Source: CAJQQY01 sp045106765
GTDB lineage: Bacteria; Bacteroidota; Bacteroidia; Chitinophagales; Saprospiraceae
Length of the DNA: 64,000 bases
Assembly (NCBI GenBank): GCA_045106765.1
Contig: JBGCFD010000015.1
Location: forward strand, 1 to 64,000
Direction of reading: 5' to 3'
The position numbers and the translations under genes are program-made. The notes beneath the pieces were generated by a model. It had not been told where the DNA came from. It did no database searches and saw only the letters and a program-made list of their open reading frames with translations. Positions 16,866-25,065 of the stretch are shown piece after piece. Numbering within the stretch: the first letter of the stretch is position 1; the number at the start of each line of letters is the position of its first letter.

Positions 16866-18143
16866 TTGCCATCATTAAGTAAAACAATCAACAATAATTC
16901 TATTTTATTCTCTCCCGCAGGAGCTAGAAGACTATTCCTTTTTGCATATTTATGGGCATTGATTTATTCCAAATTTGTAATTTCGGTAGCGATGATTTGC
17001 TTGTTAGCCATGAGTGTTTTTGAACTTGATTTCGAAAAAAAACAACCGCTCCGACTGAACTCACAACTCCAACCTAATTGGCAAAATTTTATTTCCAACA
17101 AAGCATATCTAGCCGTTACAATTTTTTTCTTTTTGATTTTGGTCACGGGAATTTATTCCTCTGACATGAATTATTGGCTGGAGCGATTACGCATCAAATT
17201 ACCTTTTCTATTGTTGCCCTTCGCTTTCGCAAGCATTCCTCAAATGAAGGAAAGAGAATACTTATCTATCTTTTATTTTTACTTGATTTTACTTTTTGGA
17301 AGTTCCTTATTGGTTGGATTTGACTATTGGCAAAACTATGTAATCATCACCGACAATCTTGGCAAAGGCCAACCAATTCCAACTCCTGTCAACCATATTC
17401 GTTACAGCTTAATGATGGCACTCTCTGTAATTGGAGGAGTCGTTTTATTTATTCGAAATTTTTATTGGAAATGGATTTGGGAAAAATGGTTAATCCTTGG
17501 AATGACAGGTTTTTTATTCTTCTTCATCCATGTGCTTTCCGTGCGAAGTGGAATTCTAGTTTTGTACGCTTCTCTCCTATTCTTGAGTTTGCGTTTTGCA
17601 TTTTTACAAAAAAAATATTTACTCGGAATTGCCTCCGTAATTGTATTGTTATGTATTCCTACTTTTGCTTACCAATTTATTGAAGGATTCAAGCAAAAGG
17701 TGGACTATACCATTTGGGATTGGCAACAATATTATTATGATTTGCCGCTACGAAGTTCGGATGCGAGTCGATTAATTTCATTTAAAGTTGGTCTGGAAAT
17801 TTGTCAAAACGAAAAATGGCTAGGCGTTGGTGCAGGAGATTTACGAAAGGAAGTTCATCTAATTTATGATCAAAGGTTTCCAGAAATCACAGATAAAAAA
17901 ATGCCCCACAATCAATTTATTTCAGTTTGTGCTGGTATGGGAATAATTGGTTTGGCAATCTTTATACTCGCTTTTTTCTTTCCGCTGTTTTATAAAAAAA
18001 TAAAACCCGATGCATTATTTATTACTTTGCATCTGATTATTTTTGCCTCATTTTTTACGGAGAACACGATTGAGAATTCAGTTGGCGTAGGGTTCTATGT
18101 TTTCTTTTTATTGCTTGGGATAAATTATCTAAGTGATGAGTAA
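16866..18143 (+). CDS. O-antigen ligase / Wzy-like polysaccharide polymerase family membrane protein
   Basis: About eleven transmembrane helices over 425 residues and a periplasmic loop near residues 270-355 (LRSSDASRLISFKVG, then WLGVGAGDLRKE and MPHNQFISVCAGMGIIG) fit the Wzy_C/O-antigen ligase superfamily. These enzymes join or polymerise surface glycans on lipid carriers at the outer face of the inner membrane. The start is a TTG at 16866; the first in-frame ATG (about 16989) would cut into the first helix, so TTG is preferred but not proven. No other glycan gene is adjacent. The stop codon TAA is the first three bases of repeat A3. Confidence 0.8.
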   Translation: MPSLSKTINNNSILFSPAGARRLFLFAYLWALIYSKFVISVAMICLLAMSVFELDFEKKQPLRLNSQLQPNWQNFISNKAYLAVTIFFFLILVTGIYSSDMNYWLERLRIKLPFLLLPFAFASIPQMKEREYLSIFYFYLILLFGSSLLVGFDYWQNYVIITDNLGKGQPIPTPVNHIRYSLMMALSVIGGVVLFIRNFYWKWIWEKWLILGMTGFLFFFIHVLSVRSGILVLYASLLFLSLRFAFLQKKYLLGIASVIVLLCIPTFAYQFIEGFKQKVDYTIWDWQQYYYDLPLRSSDASRLISFKVGLEICQNEKWLGVGAGDLRKEVHLIYDQRFPEITDKKMPHNQFISVCAGMGIIGLAIFILAFFFPLFYKKIKPDALFITLHLIIFASFFTENTIENSVGVGFYVFFLLLGINYLSDE

Positions 18144-18180
18144 CACGTAGCCATCTGCTTTAGCAGACGGCTACGTGTTA
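18141..18180. repeat. Compact family A hairpin (copy A3) spanning both stop codons
   Basis: The 40-base sequence is an almost perfect 19-bp hairpin with a two-base loop (TAACACGTAGCC outer arm, TCTGCTTTAGCAGA core). It is a collapsed form of family A with no centre. It contains the TAA of the plus-strand gene and the TAG of the minus-strand gene, and may act as a bidirectional terminator. Confidence 0.9.
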
Positions 18181-19193
18181 CTCAACAAACTAACTCCTAT
18201 TCCATTTTCATTCGGAAAAACAACTTCCCCATTTTCCAAAATTTTCACGCCTTCTGCTATATCTTTTTTGATTAAAAGAATGCTATCCATATCTACATAG
18301 TCGAGCAACGGTAGCAATTGTGCCACAGCTGAAATTCCAACCGAAGATTCCATCATACAACCTGCCATCACTTGTAATCCTAATCGTCGAGCTTCCTCAA
18401 TCATTCTTCGCGCAGGTGTCAATCCTCCACATTTCATTAACTTAATATTGATGCCATGAAATCGTCCGACACACTTCGCCACATCACTTTCATTGACACA
18501 ACTTTCATCGGCAAAAATGGGTAATACACTTTTTTCAAAAACCATTTCCATTTCGTCAAACTCACCTCCTACCAAAGGTTGCTCGATAAATTCTACTCCC
18601 AACTTTTTGAGTTCGATGGATTTTTGAATCGCCTCTTCGGCCGTCCAACCACAGTTGGCATCAATTCGAAAAGGCACATCTGTTGCTGCTCGCAAGGCAC
18701 GCATAATTTCTAAATCTTCAGGAACACCTAACTTAATTTTGTACACAGACCAAGGTGTCGCTTGCATTTTCTTTACCATTTTTTCAGGCGAATCAATGCC
18801 AATTGTATAATCGGTGATCGGTAGGTTTTCCAATTTCAAATTCCATAATTCATAAAGGGGTTTCCCCATTTTTTTCCCAAATAAATCATGAGCAGCCACA
18901 TCTAAAGCACATTGAGCAAAAGGATGGTCTTTCAAATATGGATTCATTTTTTTCCAAAATTGTTCGGGCGTATCGAATTCGTAGGCTTCGATCATTGGTT
19001 TTAATTTTTCCAAAACGTTCCAGAGTTCTTTTATTTTCACTTCGTAAAAAGAATGGTCTGATGCTTCGCCAAAACCGCTAAAACCACCTTCTTCCAATTC
19101 CACAACCAGCAAATCACGAACATTGTAAGTTACCCTTGACAATTTAAAAGGAGTCTTGGTTTCGAGTTGAAAACGATGGAGATGAAGTTTCAT
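18171..19193 (-). CDS. Dipeptide epimerase of the enolase superfamily (L-Ala-D/L-Glu epimerase-like)
   Basis: All active-site features of the muconate lactonising branch are present: KxK at 152-154 (YKIKLG), metal ligands D178 (RIDAN), E204 (FIEQP) and D229 (FADES), and the second base K254 in KLMKCGG. The closing loop CMMESSVGISA matches L-Ala-D/L-Glu epimerases (YcjG/YkfB), which recycle the murein dipeptide. It overlaps the menE stop by four bases, so it is coupled to the menaquinone operon. The S66 LD-carboxypeptidase in this window would supply the same pathway. The last residues (SNT) and the stop are encoded by repeat A3. Confidence 0.85.
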   Translation of the reverse strand: MKLHLHRFQLETKTPFKLSRVTYNVRDLLVVELEEGGFSGFGEASDHSFYEVKIKELWNVLEKLKPMIEAYEFDTPEQFWKKMNPYLKDHPFAQCALDVAAHDLFGKKMGKPLYELWNLKLENLPITDYTIGIDSPEKMVKKMQATPWSVYKIKLGVPEDLEIMRALRAATDVPFRIDANCGWTAEEAIQKSIELKKLGVEFIEQPLVGGEFDEMEMVFEKSVLPIFADESCVNESDVAKCVGRFHGINIKLMKCGGLTPARRMIEEARRLGLQVMAGCMMESSVGISAVAQLLPLLDYVDMDSILLIKKDIAEGVKILENGEVVFPNENGIGVSLLSNT

Positions 19194-20278
19194 ATTAATT
19201 CTTTTGTGGCAGTTCTTTTTATTTTTCCAGAATCAGTTTCTACAAATTTTTCAATAAAAAAAACTACTTTGGGAATCGAGAATTTAGCCAGATTATTTTT
19301 CATAAAACTACTTAATTCTTCGTTTTCTTTTTTAGAAAAAATGGCTCCTTCGATGATTAGAATTATTCGATTTCCAAGCACTTCATCAGGCTGGCTACTA
19401 ATGAAAAATCTGCGCTCAAAATGTTCCCCTAACAATGCTTCTACATTTTCGGGAATTACTTTTATTCCGCCTGTGTTGATAATGTTATCGAAGCGGCCGA
19501 GCCATCTAAATTTTGTTGGGGAGATAATTTCAACTAGATCGTTGGTTACCACAATCTCTTCTGCAACGTCGGTGGCTGTGATGACTAGACAGCCTCGATG
19601 ATCTGTTTTTATTTGGACGTTTGGGAGCGTTTCAAAAGAATCACTATGCTCTTTTGAGGTTTGCTGAAGCAGACGACCACATAGTTTTTTGACAGCAATA
19701 TGAGTTATAGTTTCGGTCATTCCGTAGGTGGCATAGAAGTTATTTTTTTCTTTTTTTATAAAACTTAAAAGTGTTTTGCTAACTGCACCGCCACCGATAA
19801 TTGTATTTTTTATTTTTCGAAACTGTTGATATTCTATTTTATGTTGAAAAGAATTTAAGGCTTGCAAGGGAACCATTGCTGCAAAATTTATTTCATCAAA
19901 ATCAGTATCTCTCAATGGATTCCCTGATGGTTCAACCAACACTAAATCTAACCCTAAAACGAAGGCACGAACGATCATCATTTTGCCAGCGATATAACTT
20001 GGAGAAAGACATAACAATGCTTTTTCATTTTTTTGAAGATTAAAATAATCGCCTGTTTTAAGTGCTGAAGCAACCATTTTATTTTTTTGCAAAAGTATTG
20101 TTTTAGGAGTTCCTGTGGTGCCTGAGGTTTGAGCCTGGATAGTAGATTTTTCGTCGAGCCATTCTTTAATAAATTGATAAACGTCATTTTTCCAAGACAA
20201 AAGAGAAGTCATTCTTTGAAGTTCTTCCGCTTCAAACTTCTTTCCATCTAAAATGATATTTCGATATTTCTGATACAT
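19190..20278 (-). CDS. menE: o-Succinylbenzoate-CoA ligase
   Basis: MenE activates o-succinylbenzoate with ATP and CoA in menaquinone synthesis. The adenylate-forming core is clear: phosphate loop QTSGTTGTPK, YGMTET, and the hinge and late motifs GRFDNIINTGGIKV and SGKIKR. At 362 residues it is the short form common in Bacteroidota. Between KKLCGR and the conserved LPNVQIKTD stretch lies about 15 residues (GRLLQQTSKEHSD) encoded by half a family A repeat, an apparent insertion in a surface loop. The reading frame stays open, so the protein may still work. The gene lies four bases after menC and overlaps the epimerase gene. Confidence 0.92.
   Translation of the reverse strand: MYQKYRNIILDGKKFEAEELQRMTSLLSWKNDVYQFIKEWLDEKSTIQAQTSGTTGTPKTILLQKNKMVASALKTGDYFNLQKNEKALLCLSPSYIAGKMMIVRAFVLGLDLVLVEPSGNPLRDTDFDEINFAAMVPLQALNSFQHKIEYQQFRKIKNTIIGGGAVSKTLLSFIKKEKNNFYATYGMTETITHIAVKKLCGRLLQQTSKEHSDSFETLPNVQIKTDHRGCLVITATDVAEEIVVTNDLVEIISPTKFRWLGRFDNIINTGGIKVIPENVEALLGEHFERRFFISSQPDEVLGNRIILIIEGAIFSKKENEELSSFMKNNLAKFSIPKVVFFIEKFVETDSGKIKRTATKELI
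19641..19684. repeat. Half copy of family A repeat inside menE (copy A4)
   Basis: AGGTTTGCTGAAGCAGACGA followed by CCACATAG matches the right arms of A1, A5 and A6. The preceding TCACTATGCTCTTTT matches the inner flank of A1 (TCACTTCGCTCTTTT) and of A5. Only the right half is present, without its partner arm, and it is translated in frame on the minus strand. Confidence 0.85.
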
Positions 20279-20281
20279 TTT

Positions 20282-21349
20282 TTAAATATTCAACAATCTT
20301 AAATCCCATTTTTCCTTGGGGTTAAAATGCAATGCACCTTGTTCCACAAAAAGTGGTGAAGGAAAATTATTAGTGTACAAACCTCCTGTTCCTAAACCTT
20401 GATGCATTGGATTGTTCAAAGAAAAAGTCCATTGAGCAATTGCATTTAATCCAACATTACTTTCGAGTGCCGAAGTAATCCACCAAGGAATATCGTAACG
20501 AGTAGCTGCATCAATCCATTCTTGTGAACCTTTAAATCCACCAACAAAACTTGGCTTTAAAATGATATATTGAGGTTGAATAAAAGTAATTAATTCTTCT
20601 TTCTCTTCTTTTTTAAAAACGCCAATTAACTCTTCATCCAAAGCAATTGGCAATGGCGTTTTGCAACAAAGGTCTTCCATCTCTTCAATTTGTCCTTGCT
20701 TGATCGGTTGCTCGATAGAATGAATATCTAGTTTGGCGAGGGTATTTAATTTTTGTAACGCATCTTCCCCAGGTTGAAATGCACCATTGGCATCGACTCG
20801 AATTTCAATTTCATTTTTGGAAAAACGTTTTCGAATATTTTTCAACAATTTAATTTCTGTATCAAAATCAATTGCTCCAATTTTCATTTTTACGCAGTCA
20901 AAACCTTGATTTATTTTGTCTTCTATTTGTTGTCGCATAAAATCTTCTTCGCCCATCCAAACTAGTCCATTGATTGGAATTGATTTTTTTCCTTCAGTAA
21001 ATTCGGAAGGAAATAATTGAAACTTATCTTCTGATTGATAACTTCTCCATGCCATTTCCAAACCAAATTGGATAGATGGGAATTCTAATAATCCTATGTC
21101 TAACCAATAATTTAGATTCGATATATTTTCACAAACTTCTTTTAATTTTTTCTCATAACCAGGTCGATCATCTGCGCTGAGTCCTTTAAGTAAACCACAT
21201 TCTCCAATTCCCCATTGCCATGTTTTTTCATTTTTGAGGACGATAAACCAACTTTCTTTGATGCGTAAGATGCCACGAGAGGTTCCACTTGCTTGTTTGA
21301 ATTCAAGAGTGTGTTTTTGGAAACTGGCTTGGAGAAATGAAGTGATCAT
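20282..21349 (-). CDS. menC: o-Succinylbenzoate synthase
   Basis: MenC dehydrates SHCHC to o-succinylbenzoate. It is a second enolase-superfamily member in this operon, with KMKIGA (KxK), VDANGAF, IEQPI, ALDEELIG and ILKPSFVGG in order. The WGIGECGLLKGLS segment at the N-terminus fits MenC of Bacteroidota. I take the ATG at 21349 (MITSFLQ), because the longer frame from 21376 would begin inside repeat A5. MenC and the epimerase share a fold but not their specificity loops. It is four bases upstream of menE. Confidence 0.9.
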   Translation of the reverse strand: MITSFLQASFQKHTLEFKQASGTSRGILRIKESWFIVLKNEKTWQWGIGECGLLKGLSADDRPGYEKKLKEVCENISNLNYWLDIGLLEFPSIQFGLEMAWRSYQSEDKFQLFPSEFTEGKKSIPINGLVWMGEEDFMRQQIEDKINQGFDCVKMKIGAIDFDTEIKLLKNIRKRFSKNEIEIRVDANGAFQPGEDALQKLNTLAKLDIHSIEQPIKQGQIEEMEDLCCKTPLPIALDEELIGVFKKEEKEELITFIQPQYIILKPSFVGGFKGSQEWIDAATRYDIPWWITSALESNVGLNAIAQWTFSLNNPMHQGLGTGGLYTNNFPSPLFVEQGALHFNPKEKWDLRLLNI

Positions 21350-21370
21350 TGTAATTATTATTTTGGTTAG

Positions 21371-21521
21371 TAGCACGTAATAGTATGCTTTAGCAGACCT
21401 AAAACATGAGTGTAGCGAATTTATTTTTTCTAAAAAAATAATGTTGTTGCTCTTGTTCTTATTTTAGAAAAAATCGCTGTGCTCTTTTTTCAGGTTTGCT
21501 AAAACAGACTACTAAGTGCTA
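21371..21521. repeat. Family A palindromic repeat, copy A5
   Basis: The outer arms near 21371-21400 and 21491-21521 carry TATGCTTTAGCAGACCT and CAGGTTTGCTAAAACAGAC. A second, inner inverted repeat (TTTTTTCTAAAAAAATAA with TTATTTTAGAAAAAA) makes this the longest copy. It fills the whole menD-menC gap and includes the menD stop codon at 21519-21521. Confidence 0.85.
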
Positions 21522-23204
21522 CTTTTTTAAGAACTCAAAATACGATTCTAAAATTTTATCGTTCGATTTTCGTGGAGTAAACACTTCTAAAATTTTCGTT
21601 CTTTTTCCTTTTTTATAAAATTTCGACAACTCTTTTTCTAGACTTTTTACGCTATTTGCTTTTTGATAATCTAAGTTATACATTTTTGCAATTGGCTCAG
21701 CAGTTCGTTTTTGGGTCACTTCAAAAAATTCACCTAACTCATCACTCGTCGATGGTCCAGGAATAATTCTGAAAATTCCACCGCCTGAATTATTAATAAT
21801 TATAATCCGCAAATTAGCTGGCAAATATGGATTCCACAATCCATTTACATCATAAAAAAAACTTAAATCTCCGCAAACTAAAGTCGTTGGTTTTCCAATA
21901 GCAACTGCTGCACCTACTGCTGTGGAAGTACTCCCATCAATACCTGAAGTTCCTCGATTAGAATTATAGGATAAGTCTTTTCGCTGGTCGAAAAGTTGAA
22001 CATAGCGAACACCTGCGCTGTTTCCCATTTGAAAATTACTGCCTGATGGAATATTTCCCAAAATAATTTCGTAAGCTTTAAAATCTGAAAACTTTACCTT
22101 CTTTAGAAATTGGTTATGGCGTTTCCTGGTGTGGTCATTTCGATCATTCCATATTTTTTGAAAATTACTTCTCACCGAAGAGTTCGCTTCATTTATTTTT
22201 TTAAAAAAATATTCAGGACTGGTTCTAATCGTTTTAGTAAGTGATTGATAGGTGTCCATTTCTTCACCTGACACATCAAAATGCCAATGCTCCTGAGGTT
22301 GCAATTTTCGAAAGAGGGCTTTAATTTTTTTTGAAATAATTGCTCCACCTAGAGTCACTAGAATTTCTGGAGCAAATTTCCTTTCTTCCTCTTTTTCAAT
22401 GGTTGTAATTAATCTATCAATGCAAGGGTTAAATTTTTTACTCCAAAGATTAGCTGTCGTCTCAGTTAAGATCGTAACTGAAGGATCAGCGTCTAATTTC
22501 TCTAAAACGGTATTTAGGTACTCATTCTTTTCCATTAACCCACAAAGGATTAATTTCTTTTTTGAACCTTCCCAGATTGTTTTTAATTTTTCAAAAACAG
22601 AATCAACAAGTGTATTTTCAACTTCAACTAGTTCTTGAACTTTGGGAATATGTTTTGCTTCTTTCACCAAATCATATAAAGGTTCTCGCAATGGAATATT
22701 GATATGAACGGGTCCTTTCTTTGGAAAGTGTGCTAAATTGATCGCTTCATTTATTTGTCGGTCGTTAAACCACAGATCTTCTGTTTTAGGTTTTGCCTCT
22801 TGTGTAAGTTCGAAACTTTTTAAAATATAGTTTTTGAAAATATCTCTTTGTTGAATCGTTTGTCCTGCACCTTGATTTATCCATTCAACGGGACGATCTG
22901 CAGTCAATACAACAAGTGGAATTCTTTGATAAAATGCTTCGACAATGGCTGGTGCATAATTTAATGCAGCACTTCCTGAAGTGCAAGCGATGGCTACTGC
23001 TTTCTTGGTTTGTTGTGCCATGCCTAAGGCAAAAAATGCGGCAGCACGTTCATCGACGATGACGTAGCATTGTATTTTTGGATGACGATTGAAGGCAATG
23101 GCTATAGGAGAATTTCTGGAACCTGGGGAAAGGACAATTTTTGTGATGCCCTTTTGAGCGCAGATTTCTGCTAAGGATGATATGGTGGTTTTGTTGGTTG
23201 TCAT
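21519..23204 (-). CDS. menD: 2-succinyl-5-enolpyruvyl-6-hydroxy-3-cyclohexene-1-carboxylate synthase
   Basis: MenD is the thiamine-diphosphate enzyme that joins 2-oxoglutarate to isochorismate. Visible signatures include LSPGSRNSPIA, VDERAAAFFALG (Glu that activates the cofactor), GSAALNYAPAIVEA, and the ThDP/Mg site CGDLSFFYDVNGLWN. The start at 23204 (MTTNKTT) is preferred; an ATG at 23225 exists but lies within repeat A6. Family A repeats border the gene on both sides, supplying the stop codon region and the leader. Length is normal for the family. Confidence 0.95.
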   Translation of the reverse strand: MTTNKTTISSLAEICAQKGITKIVLSPGSRNSPIAIAFNRHPKIQCYVIVDERAAAFFALGMAQQTKKAVAIACTSGSAALNYAPAIVEAFYQRIPLVVLTADRPVEWINQGAGQTIQQRDIFKNYILKSFELTQEAKPKTEDLWFNDRQINEAINLAHFPKKGPVHINIPLREPLYDLVKEAKHIPKVQELVEVENTLVDSVFEKLKTIWEGSKKKLILCGLMEKNEYLNTVLEKLDADPSVTILTETTANLWSKKFNPCIDRLITTIEKEEERKFAPEILVTLGGAIISKKIKALFRKLQPQEHWHFDVSGEEMDTYQSLTKTIRTSPEYFFKKINEANSSVRSNFQKIWNDRNDHTRKRHNQFLKKVKFSDFKAYEIILGNIPSGSNFQMGNSAGVRYVQLFDQRKDLSYNSNRGTSGIDGSTSTAVGAAVAIGKPTTLVCGDLSFFYDVNGLWNPYLPANLRIIIINNSGGGIFRIIPGPSTSDELGEFFEVTQKRTAEPIAKMYNLDYQKANSVKSLEKELSKFYKKGKRTKILEVFTPRKSNDKILESYFEFLKK

Positions 23205-23208
23205 TGAG

Positions 23209-23299
23209 TAGTATGTAGTGGTCAACTTTAGCTAATCTTGAAATGATCGAAACTGTGGATTGATTTTTTTAGGTCCGCTAAAGCAGATAGTCACGTATT
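23209..23299. repeat. Family A palindromic repeat, copy A6
   Basis: The left arm (GTAGTGGTCAACTTTAGC) is more decayed than the right arm (GGTCCGCTAAAGCAGATAGT, then CACGTAT). The repeat occupies the menF-menD gap and ends two bases before the menF stop codon. Confidence 0.8.
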
Positions 23300-23301
23300 A
23301 T

Positions 23302-24384
23302 TTAGACTTCAATTAAATCTAAAATATTGAGTAATGTTTTTGCTTTGAGTTCTGTCTCTTCCCATTCTTTTTTTACATTTGAATTAGCCGTAATTCCTCC
23401 CCCAACAAATAACAATGCCGTATTCTTTTTAATTTTCATACAACGCAAATTGACGTAAAAATCAATTGTGTTTTCTTCCACCATTCCTAAATATCCTGCA
23501 TAATATTCTCGGTCATATGGTTCAGCTTTATAAATCAAATCCAATGCTTTTTCTTTTGGCAATCCACAGACTGCTGGCGTAGGATGTAAGTCTTGAATAA
23601 ATTGAGGTAACTGAGATTTAGTAATCTTAAATTCAAACCGTTGCTTCAGATGTGCCATCGCTCCCGCCTGTGAAGTGTAGGTTTTAGATCGATTAATAAT
23701 TTCTAAATTGTTGTTTTTTATTTTTTCGAAAATATAATCTACGACCATTCCATGCTCTTCCATTTCCTTTTCTCCCCAAGTCAAATTATCAACATTCCGC
23801 TCGTCCAAAATTCGTTGTGTTCCTGCAAGCGCTACTGTTTTTGCTTCACCATTTTTATAGCGTACTAACTTCTCTGGCGATGCTCCCACCCACAATCCAT
23901 AACCCGGCAAATTAGCTATATAAACCATTGCGCGAGGATATGCTTTTTCGATTTTTTCAAAAAAATTAAACAAGTCAAAATCTTCTGGAAGTTCCGTTTT
24001 CTTGATTCGACTGTAAATTGCTTTTTGTGTTTTTTGACTTTTGAAAGAGTCTAAGTAAGCTTGAATATGATTTTTATACGCTGGAAAATCGACGATGGTT
24101 TCGCGCTTCTTTTTCTGGAAAAACGGATTTATTGTCAACGTAGAAATATTTGGAATTGGAATCGAATTTCCATTTCTCAAAAAAACATCAATCTCATTTT
24201 GAATAACCAAATGAGGCATTTTTTCTCTTTTGGAAAATGGAGCAAAATGAAAACCTGTTGCTCCAAAATCAGCATTTGGCTTAAGTGAACTTAGCTGCGC
24301 CACAAATCTTATCGTCTCCGTTGGCGCTCTAAAAAGTGCAAACGGAATATTTTTTTCCAAATATGAATTAATCGTATTTCTCAT
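23302..24384 (-). CDS. menF: Isochorismate synthase
   Basis: This is a chorismate-binding enzyme of 360 residues that opens the menaquinone pathway by turning chorismate into isochorismate. The core motifs are present: GASPEKLVRY, VALAGTQ, HLKQRFEF, LHPTPAVCGLPKEKAL, YDREYYAGYLG and LFVGGGI. Its context next to menD makes isochorismate synthase the right call rather than anthranilate or salicylate synthase. The start codon shares its A with the TAA of the upstream thioesterase gene, so the two are coupled. Confidence 0.92.
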   Translation of the reverse strand: MRNTINSYLEKNIPFALFRAPTETIRFVAQLSSLKPNADFGATGFHFAPFSKREKMPHLVIQNEIDVFLRNGNSIPIPNISTLTINPFFQKKKRETIVDFPAYKNHIQAYLDSFKSQKTQKAIYSRIKKTELPEDFDLFNFFEKIEKAYPRAMVYIANLPGYGLWVGASPEKLVRYKNGEAKTVALAGTQRILDERNVDNLTWGEKEMEEHGMVVDYIFEKIKNNNLEIINRSKTYTSQAGAMAHLKQRFEFKITKSQLPQFIQDLHPTPAVCGLPKEKALDLIYKAEPYDREYYAGYLGMVEENTIDFYVNLRCMKIKKNTALLFVGGGITANSNVKKEWEETELKAKTLLNILDLIEV

Positions 24385-24806
24385 TAACTTCTTCTTTCTA
24401 TAATTCGAGTAGTGAATCTGACTAGGCTAACTAATTGGTCTTGATCGTTAGTGATTTTTATTTCCCAAACGTGTGAGGTTCGACCGATGTGAATAGCTCG
24501 ACAAATTCCTGTTACCATCGTTCCTTCCTTTCCACTTTTGATATGACTTGCTCCGATTTCAGTTCCGACAGCCGAGTGAGTTTTTGCATTGATTAGCAAA
24601 ACAGAAGCAACACTTCCAATCGTCTCTGCTAAGGCTACCGATGCTCCTCCATGTAATAATCGCATGGGTTGGACTGTTCGATGATCGACAGGCATAGTTG
24701 CCGTGAGTTGATCTTTTTCTATTTTAGTAAATTTGATCCCAAGGTTTTCGACCAAGGTATTTTCACTAAATTTATTGAGTTGATCTATAGATGCTTCAGG
24801 AAACAT
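24384..24806 (-). CDS. Hotdog-fold thioesterase, probable 1,4-dihydroxy-2-naphthoyl-CoA hydrolase
   Basis: The 140-residue hotdog protein has the PaaI/YbgC-like signature RLLHGGASVALAETIGSVAS, with the catalytic acid in the ALAETIG helix, and GTEIGASHIKSGKEG. Placed first in the menaquinone operon and overlapping menF by one base, it is best read as the DHNA-CoA thioesterase. The family also acts on other aryl-CoA esters, so the substrate rests on context. The palindrome at 24861-24890 lies in its upstream region. Confidence 0.85.
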   Translation of the reverse strand: MFPEASIDQLNKFSENTLVENLGIKFTKIEKDQLTATMPVDHRTVQPMRLLHGGASVALAETIGSVASVLLINAKTHSAVGTEIGASHIKSGKEGTMVTGICRAIHIGRTSHVWEIKITNDQDQLVSLVRFTTRIIERRS

Positions 24807-24860
24807 TATTTATGTTTTGTTGGTAATTTGCATTTAAAACAAAAAGAAAATCACTTTGTT

Positions 24861-24890
24861 TTTAATTTTCAATAAAAATTGAAAGTTAAA
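24861..24890. promoter_or_regulatory. Palindrome shared with the 11.27-kb operon promoter
   Basis: TTTAATTTTCAAT-AAAA-ATTGAAAGTTAAA is a 13-bp inverted repeat with one mismatch. It shares TTTCAATAAAAATTGAAAGT with the palindrome at 11267-11294. Both lie 45-55 bases upstream of a minus-strand operon in a divergent gap, so they may be sites for one regulator. Confidence 0.5.
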
Positions 24891-25065
24891 GTTAGAAAGA
24901 TTTATTGAAGGGAAAAATTTACTCTTTTAAAAAAAATCTTCTCTTATAAATAATACGCTTCAGTTGCCTAATTTCGTATCAATTTCAGCATTTTGCGTGC
25001 AGAATAGCTCTGTGCAAAGTCTATTATAGTATGTTTATTTTTTATAAAAAAATCACTTCACTATT

